Shown here: piece after piece, positions 49,809 to 61,874 of the stretch
How the letters are laid out: each line of letters opens with the position of its first letter
How positions within the stretch are numbered: position 1 is the first letter of the stretch
Assembly (NCBI GenBank): GCA_942159475.1
Contig: OW804094.1
Location: forward strand, 17,047,708 to 17,111,707
Length of the DNA: 64,000 nucleotides
Reading direction: 5' to 3'
DNA from: Sthenelais limicola
Lineage: Eukaryota; Annelida; Polychaeta; Phyllodocida; Sigalionidae
Notes under the pieces: model-generated
Told to the model about the DNA's origin: nothing
Seen by the model: the letters and a program-made list of their open reading frames with translations, nothing else
Databases searched by the model: none
Position numbers and translations under genes: made by a program

Positions 49809-50947
49809 CTTTAAGAACTGGGATAATGAACACGCCCTGGGTGGAATGCAATAATTGGGGGAAAATGGAGAAAATATCAATCGAATTTTACCTGTGCCTG
49901 TGTATTGAACACCTAGAATTCAGCAGCAGAATTGAATTTCGGGCTGTATACCTATAATAGATTACCTGAGACAAAACCCAACATCAGAGATAACAATATG
50001 CAAACCTGAGCTGCATGTCTATGTAGACAAAGCAATAAAAAATAGAGCACCTTTATGAATGAATTAACACAAATACCTGTTGGTACACAGAATCCTTTTT
50101 CACATGACCAATAACCTTCCTAGGGGAGAAAAAACTCCAAAGAGATATATATATAAGGTTACCAGTAAAGTGTACCAAAAATGTGATAATTATATTACCT
50201 TGACTTAATTAATTCAACCTAATTATCTTGACTTAGGTGAACCACATTTGATTATCTTGACCAGATTTGATTATCTTGACCAGATTTGATTATCTTGACC
50301 AGATGAATAATACCTAGTTACCTTGACTAGGTGAATCACACTTAAATTCCTTGACCAGGTGACACTACACAACGTATAACAACATATATACTTTCAGTCA
50401 TACATTCAAAATTACTATAAAAGTTGCCTGTTCTGCACATCTGACGATATGGCTATATGTAACCAGAGTTGTAAGGAGACAAGAAATATCAATGAATTAT
50501 TATACTCATAAGCACATAGAAATTAACCAGATTTTATGACACTTGCACTGGGAAAGATCCTCAATGATGAACATGTAATTAAAGTCAATATTACTGGTGG
50601 TGTACTTGATGCTTGGAGTCCTTGTGACAGTTCTTGTAACAGTCCTTGGCTTGAGATATAGTTCTTGTAACTCACAACTGGCTAGCCACTATAGTATGGT
50701 GTAGACATGAGAAGAATGTAGACTTGTTGCTGCAGTAGAAAACTCCCACCATTGCTGGAACCACTGCTGGACTACCATTAGACTAACTGCAATCGCTGGT
50801 CGAATGTACTTCCCCAGAGGAACCTGCTTCATAGCTTGAGGGAGATGCATGGACTATTGGGAACACATTACCACCCTATAGTACCACACCATCATCAGCA
50901 GCAATGGACGTTGCTGGAGCATCATCAATGCCTGGCTCGTGTTTCAC
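49809..50947 (-). other. Leader of the BEL/Pao element
   Basis: 1.1 kb between the 5' LTR and the Gag-Pol start, with no long ORF. A repeat block with core TTATCTTGACCAG lies at about 50190-50365. The leader may hold packaging or translation signals; this is inference. Confidence 0.65.
50190..50365. repeat. Repeat block in the BEL/Pao leader
   Basis: About eight imperfect units, three of them perfect copies of GATTATCTTGACCAGATTT. The others have TTACCTTGACTAGGTGAA or CCTTGACCAGGTGA. Confidence 0.8.
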
Positions 50948-51559
50948 TGTTACTGATTGCTTTCCAAATCTTTATTCAACGACTAGTGTCCATACAGTGG
51001 TGATTAGACCGACTGTGAAACTGCAAAGACATAGAATAACTTCACTAAGCAGTCCCACTCCTTATGTAAACAAACCAGCATGGTCACACATATCCTACAC
51101 ATACTTGGTTGATATCAACTTTAAACATACATCAAATCGATATTTCTCTACATGAACCAATACAGAGCATACATAATACATAATACAACAAGTTTCAGAT
51201 GATATAATGAAATTACTAACCACGAATGCCATCTTTGGGGATGAAAAACAACTCAGTAAGGAGATTCAAATCCTTGCTTCACATGTGTTCTTGTTGGCTT
51301 GGGTATACGGGCAGAATGCTCCCAGTACAGCAGTGAATATAATATAACATGAAAAAATAATCTACTCTACACAGAGTAGCTAAAATAGCTGTAAATGACT
51401 TAGTAAAATCAGCACCAATATTATATATCTTTACCTTGAAGTAATACAGTTAAAAACCATAGAAAACATTAGACCCTTAGGCCGTAGTTCCCCGTTTTCC
51501 CACAAGGGTGAGTGACGGAGCTCTGGCGTGAAGTCTCCCGCTCAGTTACCGCCGTTACA
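50948..51559 (-). repeat. 5' LTR of the BEL/Pao element
   Basis: The second copy of the 612-bp repeat, next to the leader on the minus strand. It should hold the element's promoter. Confidence 0.93.
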
Positions 51560-51564
51560 GTACC

Positions 51565-52308
51565 CTCTCCCATTACACACACCTTAGGTGCCGAAACCAC
51601 AGGTGGCAGATGAGAAAAGGAATCACAGAATTTCCCAAAGAAAATCCATGACCACGCACTCCCACTGGGGCATACCAACTCTCCCGTACCAATATTTCAC
51701 CGGTAGGAATCTTCAAAGTTTTCTGCAAATACACGGAAACTTTCTGAATCTGGGCAGAAGTACTGGGAATATCTTTTGCAACCAGTAAGATCTGACCTTC
51801 CTCAGCTTGAAATCCAGACTGACACCAAGTCACGTCCAAATCCTCCAAGAGTCTTTCACTCCCGGAGAGGTTTTACCGTCCGGCAACGATGTACATTCTC
51901 TGGGTTTCCCATACTAGCCAGTGCCTGGGCCAACAACCCTCAGTCCCGACACTACTCACAGATTCCCTTCGAACTGTGGTACTATGGAGTAGTTTGTCTT
52001 TCAACAAGGCTCACAAGTTTCTTAAAATCCTGGCCCTTAGCCTGGTTTTTCCAGAAAATACTTGGATCCTCAATCCCCCATCTCCTTGAGGGACATTTGG
52101 AGTCAACCTTTCCAGCCAAGCCTGGGATGGAGGCATGGGGTCCAGTTACTCCACAAGTGCATTATTTCCTGCAGCATAGTTTGAAGCTCATTGTTTCAAC
52201 TACACACTAAAAATAACATTGCACTCTCCATTTGTCTAAAGGTTTCCTGTTCCACCAAATGGAAAATCAGTCAGACAAACCACCACTGATCCTGGTCACG
52301 GCACCAAT
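51565..52308 (-). other. Internal region of non-coding LTR element 2, 5' side
   Basis: 744 bp between the BEL/Pao insertion and the 5' LTR of the host element. Leader-like and non-coding. Confidence 0.7.
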
Positions 52309-52820
52309 TGTAGTGATTTCCACCTTTGTACTCTCACATACCCAGTTCAGGATATAGTTCTACTCGACAGAGGAAAGAAATGAAACCAGACACAAGTCTT
52401 GTTAGTGTCACTAGTTTATTCTTCCCAACTTGGGTCCTTCTGACAAAGTGCAATGTCAGGTCCTCTAAGCATTGCCTCCTTAGAGTAGGCCATCTTCACA
52501 TACATAAGTGTAAGGAGGTGTATACAGTACAGAGGTAAAGGTAAATGTCATAAAAGACCCATAACAATCACAGATAACAGATACAGAGTAATGTCATACA
52601 CAATAGACAATCTGATGTTAACATTATGTTATACAGGAGATGTGATAAAGGGGGAAATTAGGTATTAGAGACAATAAGACTTGGTAAGAACATATTGGTA
52701 GTTACTCTAGTTGCCACCAGGGCTGTAGCATATGGTGAAACAGTAGTGACACCTGATGGACATTAGGACAAGTAACAGGTAGACAATAGGAACACTTTCT
52801 TAAAGGTAGAATCCACTACA
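52309..52820 (-). repeat. 5' LTR of non-coding LTR element 2
   Basis: Matches 39312-39823 over its full 512 bp. The primer-binding site abuts it at 52293-52306. Confidence 0.9.
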
Positions 52821-52985
52821 GTTACATCTCTTTATTCCAAAGTTAATGACACCAGTTGTGTTCAAATCGGACCATTATTTCAAAAGTTATGATATTTTTA
52901 CTTAATCACTGAAAGGGGGTTCAGCCCCCAATTATAATTGCTCCCACGCCCCCCCCCCCCCCTCGGTGGGATGATCGGTGTACAT
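52821..52985. repeat. Tandem-repeat unit right of the nested insertion
   Basis: GTTACATCTCTTTATTCCAA and AAAAGTTATGATATTTTTAC match the unit near 38940-39025. This shows that 39312-52820 was inserted into the array. It ends in a run of about 14 C (52950-52963). Confidence 0.7.
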
Positions 52986-53119
52986 TCGGACCAAAAATGT
53001 TGCTTAGACCCTAAGCTTTCATTTGGCACCAAAAAGTGAACTTTTACACGATTTTGAACTGACTGCCCCTCCAGGCACCCCACTATGCACTGGGGAAAAT
53101 AAATCATTAATGTTCATGT

Positions 53120-56100
53120 GATCACGTGTGATCAGAGGCATCCCCGGAGTGGTGGCCAAGCCGGCGGCTAAGGGTCCATATGTGGCCTCCCTTGCTGCTT
53201 CTGAGTGCTACCAAAGCACCCCTCCAAAGCCCAAATGCTGTATCTCAGGATACGCCTATTCCACAGCGGGCACATTCTGTTATATATGCATTGCCTGGTG
53301 CAGACAATAACAGAACAAGACAAAGAGCTGATAAGCAGCAGGTTCCAACATACATTGGTGCTCAGTCCTGCCACCAACTGCTGCCCAACAAGAGCAAGCC
53401 ATACTATCATACAACCAACAATGAACTGCCAAGCAAATCAGTGGTACAGAACATTATGGTGAAACTGGTGGAAGCTATGCAAGCCTATCATGCATCTCCA
53501 GACAGAGAATCCAGAATTGTTCATCATCCTGATTCTAAAGATTAAAGGGCTCATGCATGGACATTCTGGTTGCTGCTGGAATAGTAATGGAGGGTCTGTT
53601 GACCAGGCACTATGAGGGAAGCACTACAGAAGGGTTTGCACTGTATCCTGCTCTGGCTTATATTTATGAAACGTAGGAATCACACAACCATTGTATAAAG
53701 TTTGAACAAAACTTAAAGATCACAACAATCAGCTGACTCATGGTTTTGATGTCTATCGACTTATATTTATTTATAACTGTTTGTTAAGAAGACATCAAGT
53801 TGAAACTTGACATTCTGTGCAAGGAACTCACTGAGACCCACGGGGCTCTATATGAGGCACACAATGATCTCCGGGATGGTGATAACATAAAGCAGCTGAT
53901 TGTCAAAGTTTATTAGACACTTGGCAGAGGCATTGGCATCTTCTGGGTCTCTTTCTTGGAAACAACATATCCTCTAAGTTTTGTCTAAGATATTGATGCA
54001 TGTCACTCAAAATGTCTCTGACTACCTATCATCAACATGTGACATGTTGCCTGGCCTAATGGCATATAACAACCATGATTTGCAGTCAATGCAAAGTCAG
54101 CCCGGGCAGCTGAGTCAAGTCAGCCCAGGGGGTATACCCAAGCATGCTAGGTGGTTGCCAAATTATTGAGCGATGTTGTCTTTGGTTTCAGATGAGCAAA
54201 TGTCCTCCATCAACGATCACTTCTGACAGTCAATGACAGGGCTTCCCTTCTCTTGTCAGCCATTGGACCTTTGGATATAAACAACTTTGAATCCAAACTC
54301 ATAGCTCAAACTAGGATGGCTGCAGCTTCTGCAGAATCAGAAGCAGTTGGTCTCAACAACAAGTAATGTAATCAATGTGAATACTGTGAATCAGTATCTA
54401 AAGTGCCATCATCACCATAAGAAGCATGTTAAGTACCAACCAGCAAGAATGAAAAAAGGATGAGTAGGCTATCCAAGACCTGCAGGCATGTATGACCAAG
54501 TTTGAAGCAGAACCTCTTTATGAATCCAGATCAACACTGAGGTCACTACAACCTGGCCAGTTTGCCTCAAGTAAGCTTCTTTCTGACGTTAAGATGGCAC
54601 TAATAGATGGTCAAACGCAGGCTGAAACCTTTCTGCAAGATGTAACACAGTCACATCCCAAGGAGCATTTGTTGACCAAGACAAAGCCTCTCACTGCAAC
54701 TATCAACAGGAATAAGAGACTTATTTTGCAAGTGACCAAGTATGTTCTCCATCTGGTGCACCCATGATAGTGGCTCAGATGGAGAGGTCTGGGCTGGCAG
54801 CCCTGGTAGACCTTGCAGAGGGGTCTGGTCTGATCCAACTTGAGTCTGCTCTTGGGGGGGGGGGGTGACTGAAGAGTACCTATTGATGTACAATGTAGAT
54901 CAATGTGGAAAACTAGTAAGTGTAATTCATTACAGCTATTTACCCTGGACGAGACATGACTACTGCTTTTTCCATGAAAAAGCTGACAGGCTATACTTCC
55001 TGAGCACCAACTACGTCATACCCGATACATCTAAGAACGCAATAGAGAGAGAAACGCCATTTATTGCCAACTTTTCAACATCAGTGTATAGCAATCGGCA
55101 ATAAAACCACTGCAATAGCATCTACAGACATTTTCCTCTCAATTTCATCAGAAATCAGTGCATCATTTCTGTATACTAACAACGCTAGACTCAAGTTTAA
55201 CAAGCAGAAAGATGGACAGAATGTTTGAATGTTGAACCATTCCCGCTCCATAGTAGGCCTATACATAGGCTTGTTGACAACATGTGTGCAACAACCACTT
55301 CTATATATAGCACTCTAAGTCTCTCTAGGTCGTATTAAGCCTGGACTCAATTAGACCCTGCAGACTGTTCAATGCCAAGTGTCCACACACAGCCGTTTGT
55401 ATGGCCCCCACAGCACTGTAGACAGGGACAGGGTGGGAGGGAGGCTACATGTCCTAGCTGTCACCTTTTCTTTATTTCTTCTAACCTAACCATAGGAAAC
55501 CATACAAATCATAATATCTTGCATACACTTTCTAGACCCATCCAGGTGCAGAAGAACTAAAGACCCACATGAGCATATGGGGTGTATCTGGTGGTTAGCT
55601 AGCACAACACATGAGAACCAGGAAGCTTGGAAGAGAGCGATGGATCAGATTATCAGTTGAGTGACTATTTAGATAAAATTTGCACTATTACAATCTCATG
55701 TCACACAAATGCATGCCATACTAACATTCCATCAGCATCAAGGTAGCAAAACATGAACACATTGTTTTCCCAAGCCCTAAGATACATTTACAGGGGCAGT
55801 TGAGTTCAGCGAAATTATGCTGAATTCAGCAAACAAGGTTAGACTACAGTTCTAAGCTTGTGATGAAACACATGAAAACACAAGTTGGTTGCATGGCAGG
55901 TTATGTTATACTGTGAGGGTGAGACGTCAACCAATCTGAGCACAGGTGTGTCAAGCAGGGACCATGGGTTTAAGCATCCAGAAGCAGATACAATGCTGCT
56001 CTCTGCCTATGCCAAGCTGAGAATTGAGAACTGAGAACTACACTGAAGCAGTTGTATTTGACAGTGAGGACAGTGACATCTATGTCCTAGAAGATTAAGT

Positions 56101-56130
56101 GCCACATGAACTAGCAGGTGATCTTCTCAT
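53120..56130 (+). pseudogene. Decayed repetitive coding sequence
   Basis: Short stretches look protein-derived but are split by many stops and frame changes. Examples are LDILCKELTETHGALYEAHN (about 53797-53856), LRSLQPGQFASSKLLSDVK (about 54538) and EAVVFDSEDSDIYVLED then a stop (about 56045-56096). The last resembles a motif (DSEDTDVYVL) that I recall from abundant uncharacterised repeat-borne proteins of marine invertebrates. This is memory, not a search. The extent is approximate. Confidence 0.35.
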
Positions 56131-56589
56131 GAAGTGAAAGCATCAATGCATTATTGGTGACCATCTTAGATTTGAAGGTCAAATCAAGGTCAAATGGTCA
56201 AACTAATGTCAAATATGAATTCCCTGACCCCCAAAACCCTAATAACCATATACTGACCAGTATTGTAGGCCAAACCATTGACAAAATAATTTCTCAATTG
56301 CTCCATAGTCACCATTTTTCGATTTTGGGCTATCACAGAGTTAGCCAGCCCTTAGAAAGAGACATCTTGTCTAAATTTTGTATTTAGCCATCATAGAAAA
56401 CAAATTCATTGAGAAACAAACCTACTATACTCTCAAGTGCTCCAGATGTTGCTTGTTTAGCTCCCTGCCCCCATTTATTTATCGAATGTAACTAACCATG
56501 CAAATGTTTCATTGATATGGTCATACATAGTGCAACAGAAATCAGTTGCCCATGTACCTCAGGAATGCTCAATGTTGGTAAAGGGGTCA

Positions 56590-57830
56590 TAATATGTATT
56601 CAAGGGTTACCATGACAACCATCCATTGAAATGGGATAATTATTTGATATACCTGTAAGTACTATGTCCAAGTATCATGATGTTGCATAATGACTCCAAA
56701 AACCAAGTAACCATAGTATTATAGCGTTCTAAGTTGCACGGTTAATGATGAAATTCATACACCTTTGCCAGTTTGACCTTGACCTTTATTACCTTGACCT
56801 TGACCAAGGTCAGATTTTATGATGGAATACAAAAGTTGACTTTGTTTTCCATGGATGTGGATCAATTGGAATGGACAATAACTCATATAAAAACAGTTTT
56901 AGTGGCTTTCAATGGTCAAAACCTGTATTTCTGGGAGGAGATGATAAAAGTTTGTCAACAGTTACCATGGCAACAGTAATTCCAATTTGGCCATACAGCT
57001 AATGTGTGGTTAGAGCATGACATTAAGTTTCACTATGGAGCATGCCATGTCATCTGGTCCCATAGAATAAGGGAAAAGTGAAAGTATAGCAAGGTCAATG
57101 CTGAAATTTAACACTTTTTTACATGTTTGACCTTGTCTTGGTGACCTTGACCTTGACAAAGGTCAAATCCATTAATTCAAATAAATTGTCTCTAATGGCT
57201 CTACAATTCCTGAGAATTGCTACCAAATCAAACAAATGAGTAAAGAGATATATTCAGTTAACAGTTTTAGCTCTATAATTCTGTTGGGAGTTGAAGAATG
57301 TTTGTCCACAGTTACCATAGCAACCATAATTCGAATCTGGCCATATACCTAATGTGTGAATAGGGCATGACATCAAGTTTTACTATGGGGCATTCCATGT
57401 CATTTGGTCCTATACAGCAAGAGAAAATAAAATTGAAGTGAGGTCTATGCTAAAATTTAACACATTTTCACAGGTTTGACCTTGGCCTTGTGACCTTGAC
57501 CTTGGCCAAGGTCAAATTAATATAACTTGAGTAAATGGTCTCTAAGGGCTTTACAATTCCTGAAAATTGCTAAGGAATCACATGAATAGACAATGAGATA
57601 TAGTCAATTATTCTTTCACTAGCTGTATTTCACAAAAATACCAAATTTTGCAATATAAATGGTTACCATGGCAACCATATTCATATTTCAGAATGGGCAC
57701 CCTTCCAAAATGAAAGCCCTATGTAAATTCTACCTGCTATCAAGTTTTGGCACTTTTGTAAGTAAAATCGCCATTTTTGCCATAACTGACTAGACTATAA
57801 GGCATTACTAGCTAGTCAACTAGTCAACTG
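56590..57830. repeat. Tandem repeat of about 350 bp with X-box and AGGTCA motifs
   Basis: Four copies of GTTACCATGGCAAC or one-base variants lie at 56606, 56961, 57311 and 57662, spaced 355, 350 and 351 bp. Between them are clusters of TGACCTTGACC/AAGGTCA at about 56773-56812, 57126-57165 and 57477-57513. Other shared blocks are GGGCATGACATCAAGTTT and GGCTTTACAATTCCTG. Confidence 0.82.
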
Positions 57831-57839
57831 TTATAACTT

Positions 57840-57980
57840 AGAACTTCTTATATGTTCCAACCGACGGGGTACTCGGAAGAGCTGTGAATAGCACAGACAG
57901 TATTCCACTTCCATTATTCTTTTGATTTATTATATATGTAACTGTGAAATGGAAATAAAATCTATTATTATTATTATTAC
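57840..57980 (+). repeat. 3' end of an unidentified LINE or SINE
   Basis: TACTCGGAAGAGCTGTG, then GAAATGGAAATAAAATC and an (ATT)n tail (57963-57979). The polyadenylation signal and microsatellite tail fit a CR1/L2-type 3' end. No ORF remains. Confidence 0.5.
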
Positions 57981-58004
57981 AAATAAAGTGTTCTCGATTT
58001 TTTT

Positions 58005-58255
58005 TAGAGTAGTTGCACTGAGGCTGTGGATCTCAGGTTGATGAAATGCCTCAAGTTACCAGATTTTGGTAATGGAGTAATAGAGTATTCTTTCCATTCT
58101 TGGGAAATAACACCCTGTTTAACACATTCATTATGAACAACAGTCAGTTGAGGCGCTATTTTCGTGAAATAAAATTTCAGGATTTTCGAGTGTACCCAAT
58201 TTAAACCACTTACTACTCTTGCTAGTTGATGGAATTCACATGCTGGACTACATCC
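58005..58255 (-). pseudogene. Reverse-transcriptase fragment of a LINE
   Basis: The minus-strand frame reads HNECVKQGVISQEWKEYSIT then PLPKSGNLRHFINLRS. This is the segment before RT motif 1 (G-x-P-x-WK...PLPKSG...RP) in CR1/Jockey-group elements. It is cut on the upstream side by MITE-A copy 12 and its flank, and ends soon after. Clearly dead. Confidence 0.7.
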
Positions 58256-58262
58256 ACCTCCC

Positions 58263-58504
58263 ATATGGGTCAGATTTTCAGAAAATGTACAATTGACCTT
58301 CACCAATCTTCTCAAAAAAACCCCATTTAAGGCAGAAATGAGCTTCAAAATGCAGTTTAACATAACAGAACTGATACTTAGAATCAATGCGATACCAAAT
58401 ATACTCAGATATACTCTGCATTTATCATTTTTCAGCCTAATTTAGCAGAAGTTCCTTAAAGTGTACAGCTGCCAATTGTACATTTTCTGAAAATCTGACC
58501 CATA
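58263..58504 (+). repeat. MITE-A copy 12
   Basis: A complete copy from TATGGGTCAGATTTTCAG to AAATCTGACCCATA. Confidence 0.85.
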
Positions 58505-58654
58505 TGACAATTTTTGTTGATACGTTAGTGGATGTTTACCAGCTTTCTCTGGTTATTTACATGATTGTAAGTCGCGGCCAATACCACTTTCTTCATTGAC
58601 TAAAAGTGGCTCACTATTGAATCTTCACTTAAGGTAGATTTACACTTATTACAA

Positions 58655-58898
58655 TATATGGGTCAGATTATCAGAAAATGCACAATTCACCTTCACCAAT
58701 CCTCTCAAATAATCCAAATTTAAGTGAAAAGTGATGGTCAAAATGCAGTTTAACACAATAAAAGGGATAGTTTTAATTAATACAATGCCAAAGATACTCT
58801 GATATACCCATCATTTATTTATTTTTCTGTCTAATTTAACAGAAGTTACCAAATTTGTAGAGCTGCTATTGTGCATTTCTTGAAAATCTGACCCATAT
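58655..58898 (+). repeat. MITE-A copy 13
   Basis: A complete, more diverged copy from TATGGGTCAGATTATCAG to AAATCTGACCCATA. Confidence 0.82.
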
Positions 58899-59851
58899 GT
58901 AATATACGACGCGCAGTTGTGATAGACCAATAAAGTTTTTGTGTGTCCAGATAGAGGTTTTCCTGGCATACATTTTAAACATTTTCTGATCAATAATTAT
59001 GTGTGCCACCGTCTGGGGCCTATTCAAGGAACAAGGTATTCTATTCAGTGTCGATATTTTTATTTGTTCAGTCTTGGCTGTTATTTGCTTGAAGACTTTT
59101 CTTAATACTTCTTAAATCTATATTCCTGGGGCATTGCGCCAGGCAGGCAAATGTGCAGCCTTCTTCCATGCCTTAATGGTAATATTCCTTTTGCTACATG
59201 TAGCTCCTCTACGTTAGCGTTGATGGCAATCTGCTAATTGTTCTCAATTGTTCTTGTTCTTAGTCGACATCTGCTAGTATGAACTATACCCCTAGGGTCT
59301 TACTTGCAAAGCACAAAGCTATAGATCAAAACAAAATGTACTGCTTAATCCATAGATTCCTGTCTTTCATTATTCATTCATAATTAAAATGTTCATATTT
59401 TTGTGGGTTTGAGCCCTGGTATCTATTCAGAATAGATATCTCTAACATTAGACAACTATTTTTAGACAACTAAACAACCTATTAACTGATCTAATACATC
59501 AATATAACATAACATACATCAATACATCATACATCAACATAACATACATCAATATATCTTTTGATTAAATTCATTCAACTTTTATGATCAAGAATTAATT
59601 AACATAGGATGTATATATGTAGGGATCCATACAAATGCTATTGATAAACTTAATTTTATTAATCTGGACACAAAGAACATTGTTCATAGGAATATAGATG
59701 TTATAGTTATATAGATACTATAGACATTTATTGATACTATATTGACTTATTTATCATAGCTCAGATGATATAGAAGTCGTCTTGCGAATTAAGTGAGAAC
59801 CTGATAATTTTAAGAATAAGATTGAATATTTTTGTATTCAGTAGATAGCAT
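58899..59851. other. Intergenic sequence, nothing certain
   Basis: A short run of CATCAATA/ACATAACATA repeats at about 59495-59555 is the only pattern seen. Confidence 0.45.
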
Positions 59852-60021
59852 TACTGTAAACGTAATTATTTTCGCGCGGATAAATTTTCGCGCACTAAGT
59901 ACTTTGACACCTTTTCGCGCGGATTTAAATTCGCGCACCAAGGAAGCCTCACACTTTGTTTATGTAATAGTTATAGGTTCGCGAAAATAAATACTGCGCG
60001 AACATTAATACGTTTACAGTA
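59852..60021. repeat. 170-bp MITE with CTGTAAACG ends
   Basis: TACTGTAAACGTAATTATTT at the left and its imperfect complement AATACGTTTACAGTA at the right, with TTCGCGCG motifs inside both arms. TA flanks fit a TA target duplication. The CG-rich interior stands out in AT-rich surroundings. Confidence 0.8.
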
Positions 60022-60104
60022 TATTGCAGGACGCTGTTCTCAGATAGTTATGTTCTAAATAATATACATTTACAGGGGAAAAAATATAATTATGATGATT
60101 ATGA

Positions 60105-60215
60105 TTCGGAAGTTAGTGGAAGGCCATGGCATGTCCCTATGCCAGAATTTCCCGACCCATTGTAATCAAGACCATACAATAAGGAATTTTTTAACTGAAT
60201 TGAATTGAATTATAC
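60105..60215 (+). repeat. Retroposon-like 3' tail with TGAAT repeats
   Basis: Contains GTGGAAGGCCATGGCATG, ACAATAAGGAATTTTTTAAC and then TGAATTGAATTGAATTA. Related to the tail at 22840-22918. Confidence 0.5.
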
Positions 60216-60223
60216 ATAATATT

Positions 60224-60490
60224 GTAGTGGTTTTGAGTCTAGTAAAGTGGAGCTTCTGGTCCCAAAGTATTTATTAACAATCACCTAACCCAGGTTCTCT
60301 TCTGACGGCTTCGGCAAAGCAAGACTCAAACACAGATCTCTCTTCATGAATTGTATTGTCTCCCATGACCTGACCGCAAGTCAGACCAAGACCGAACAAC
60401 TTTGAGTCCCACTGAGGAGCAGGCCATGCTTGTCCTACTGTACTAAAACAGGTGTAGCACCTGCAGGCATACACAATCAACATTACAAGA
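60224..60490 (-). repeat. Possible LTR fragment
   Basis: It begins TGTAGTGGTTTTGAG and has TATTTATT about 45 bp in, the same layout as the minus-strand LTRs at 5577 and 39312. The far end is unclear and no duplication of the target is seen. Tentative. Confidence 0.3.
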
Positions 60491-60732
60491 TACATGGGTG
60501 AGATTTTCAGAAAATGTACAATTTCTCTTGACCAATCCTCTCAAATAACCCTATTTCCGACGAAAATAAAGTTCAAAATTCAGTTTAACATAACCAAACC
60601 GATTGCTTGAACCAAGGCAATACAAAATATACTCAGATATACCTAGTATTGACCATTTTTCAGTCTAATTTAGTAGAACGTACTAAATGCTTAGATCTGC
60701 AAATTGTACATTTTCTGAAAATCTGACCCACA
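60491..60732 (+). repeat. MITE-A copy 14
   Basis: A complete copy from CATGGGTGAGATTTTCAG to AAATCTGACCCACA. Confidence 0.83.
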
Positions 60733-61874
60733 TAAGACTAGGTCATACAGGAATACAATACACACAGTAAATGGTTGTAGTGAACACATGATCTGCTGCT
60801 TTAACATAAAAATCCTGTAAAGGAGCAACAAAGGTAAAACACTATTGACATTTATATTACACAAGTGTGAAAGCTTTACTTCATGCCCAGGCAAGCGTTA
60901 CCGTAGACGCAACTGGGTCAAAGTTACATAGCAAGTGACGTGGAGTATTATTTCAAACCTCTGATCAACTAAACTGTGAAGTATTTTTAACATCAAAATA
61001 TAATTTCAACGAATCCCTGAAGACCGTTTTTTGTTATGAGTACTCATCTAGCTACTATAGTAACAATATCTATTCACTTTTTGACATTTATTCACTATAG
61101 CTAATGATAGCATCAACTGTTTAAAGAGCAAATAATAGAAAAAAGACAATGAATAGAATAAAAATAAGAAAAATACCTCTACCATAGCGCATGTGTATCT
61201 AAACATCTCATTATCCAACATAAATTTTGTTTCCCTGCTCATAGATTCATAACAGATCACCATCAGTTACGTTTACAGCTGACAGTAGATAAAAGTACGC
61301 TATTGTCAAATTTCCAAGAAGACAGAACTGATCTGGATAGTTTTGTATTTCGATGAGGAGCTAATTCATGTCATCGCATGTTTGATTCCATTGTCACACA
61401 TTGTGTTTCGCCATCAATCTGCAACCATGTGTCCCAGCTTCTGATAGTCTGTGTAAGTGTGTGTTATAACAATTAATTATTTATTTATATTAATAAATAT
61501 GTATTATATATACTACTCTATTAACTATATTTTTTATGGACTTTGGGAGTGTATGTTCCGACTATCAGATGGCTACAACATACACTCAGAAGAGTTTTGC
61601 CCCATTAAACCAAACTTATACATAATTATGGAGTTTCTTCTTCACACACCATTTTTAATGTATTAGGTTTCACCAACATTCAATAGGCTAAGGAAGGTAT
61701 ATGTGAGTGGAGAATTCATGAAGATCTCTGACATTGTTAGAGATCTGGGTTACACAGTTGATTGCGTGGTTTATTTTAAAGCTACATTCTCAGCTATTAC
61801 AACCAAAGAAAACTTAACAAATGTACTTATATTTTGACTTATACAACTGAATTTGTCAATATTATGTTGCTGTT
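60733..61874. other. Intergenic sequence, nothing recognised
   Basis: No ORF with recognisable domains, RNA gene or family repeat seen. The stretch at 61470-61540 is AT-only over long runs. Confidence 0.5.

Larger units (their letters stand above)
42961..51559 (-). mobile_element. BEL/Pao LTR retrotransposon, apparently intact
   Basis: An 8.6-kb element with two 612-bp LTRs that read as identical, the 5-bp target duplication GTACC (42956-42960 and 51560-51564), a polypurine tract (minus strand AGGTGGGAG, 43573-43581), a 1.1-kb leader and one uninterrupted Gag-Pol ORF. No canonical TGG primer-binding site abuts the 5' LTR; the bases there are GTGAAACACGAGCCAGG on the minus strand. It is inserted in the same orientation into non-coding LTR element 2. 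With an intact ORF and matching LTRs it could be autonomous and recently active. Confidence 0.95.
39312..52820 (-). mobile_element. Large non-coding LTR retrotransposon (LARD-like), copy 2, split by a BEL/Pao element
   Basis: Two 512-bp LTRs (39312-39823 and 52309-52820) flank about 3.9 kb of internal sequence, interrupted at 42960 by the BEL/Pao insertion. It reads on the minus strand. The primer-binding site is TGGTGCCGTGACCA (complement of 52293-52306) and the polypurine tract is AAGGAAGGGGAGTAT (complement of 39824-39838). Both are nearly the same as in copy 1 at 5577-9371, although the LTRs differ. No coding region is seen in 39824-42955 or 51565-52308. The LTRs look identical. I found no target duplication; the left flank is a TA-rich microsatellite that may have changed. 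Confidence 0.88.

Noticed and set aside
53180..53545. 121-codon ORF considered as a live gene
   Set aside because: Three overlapping frames are open over the same stretch and none has a start context or domain. It is included only as part of a decayed region.
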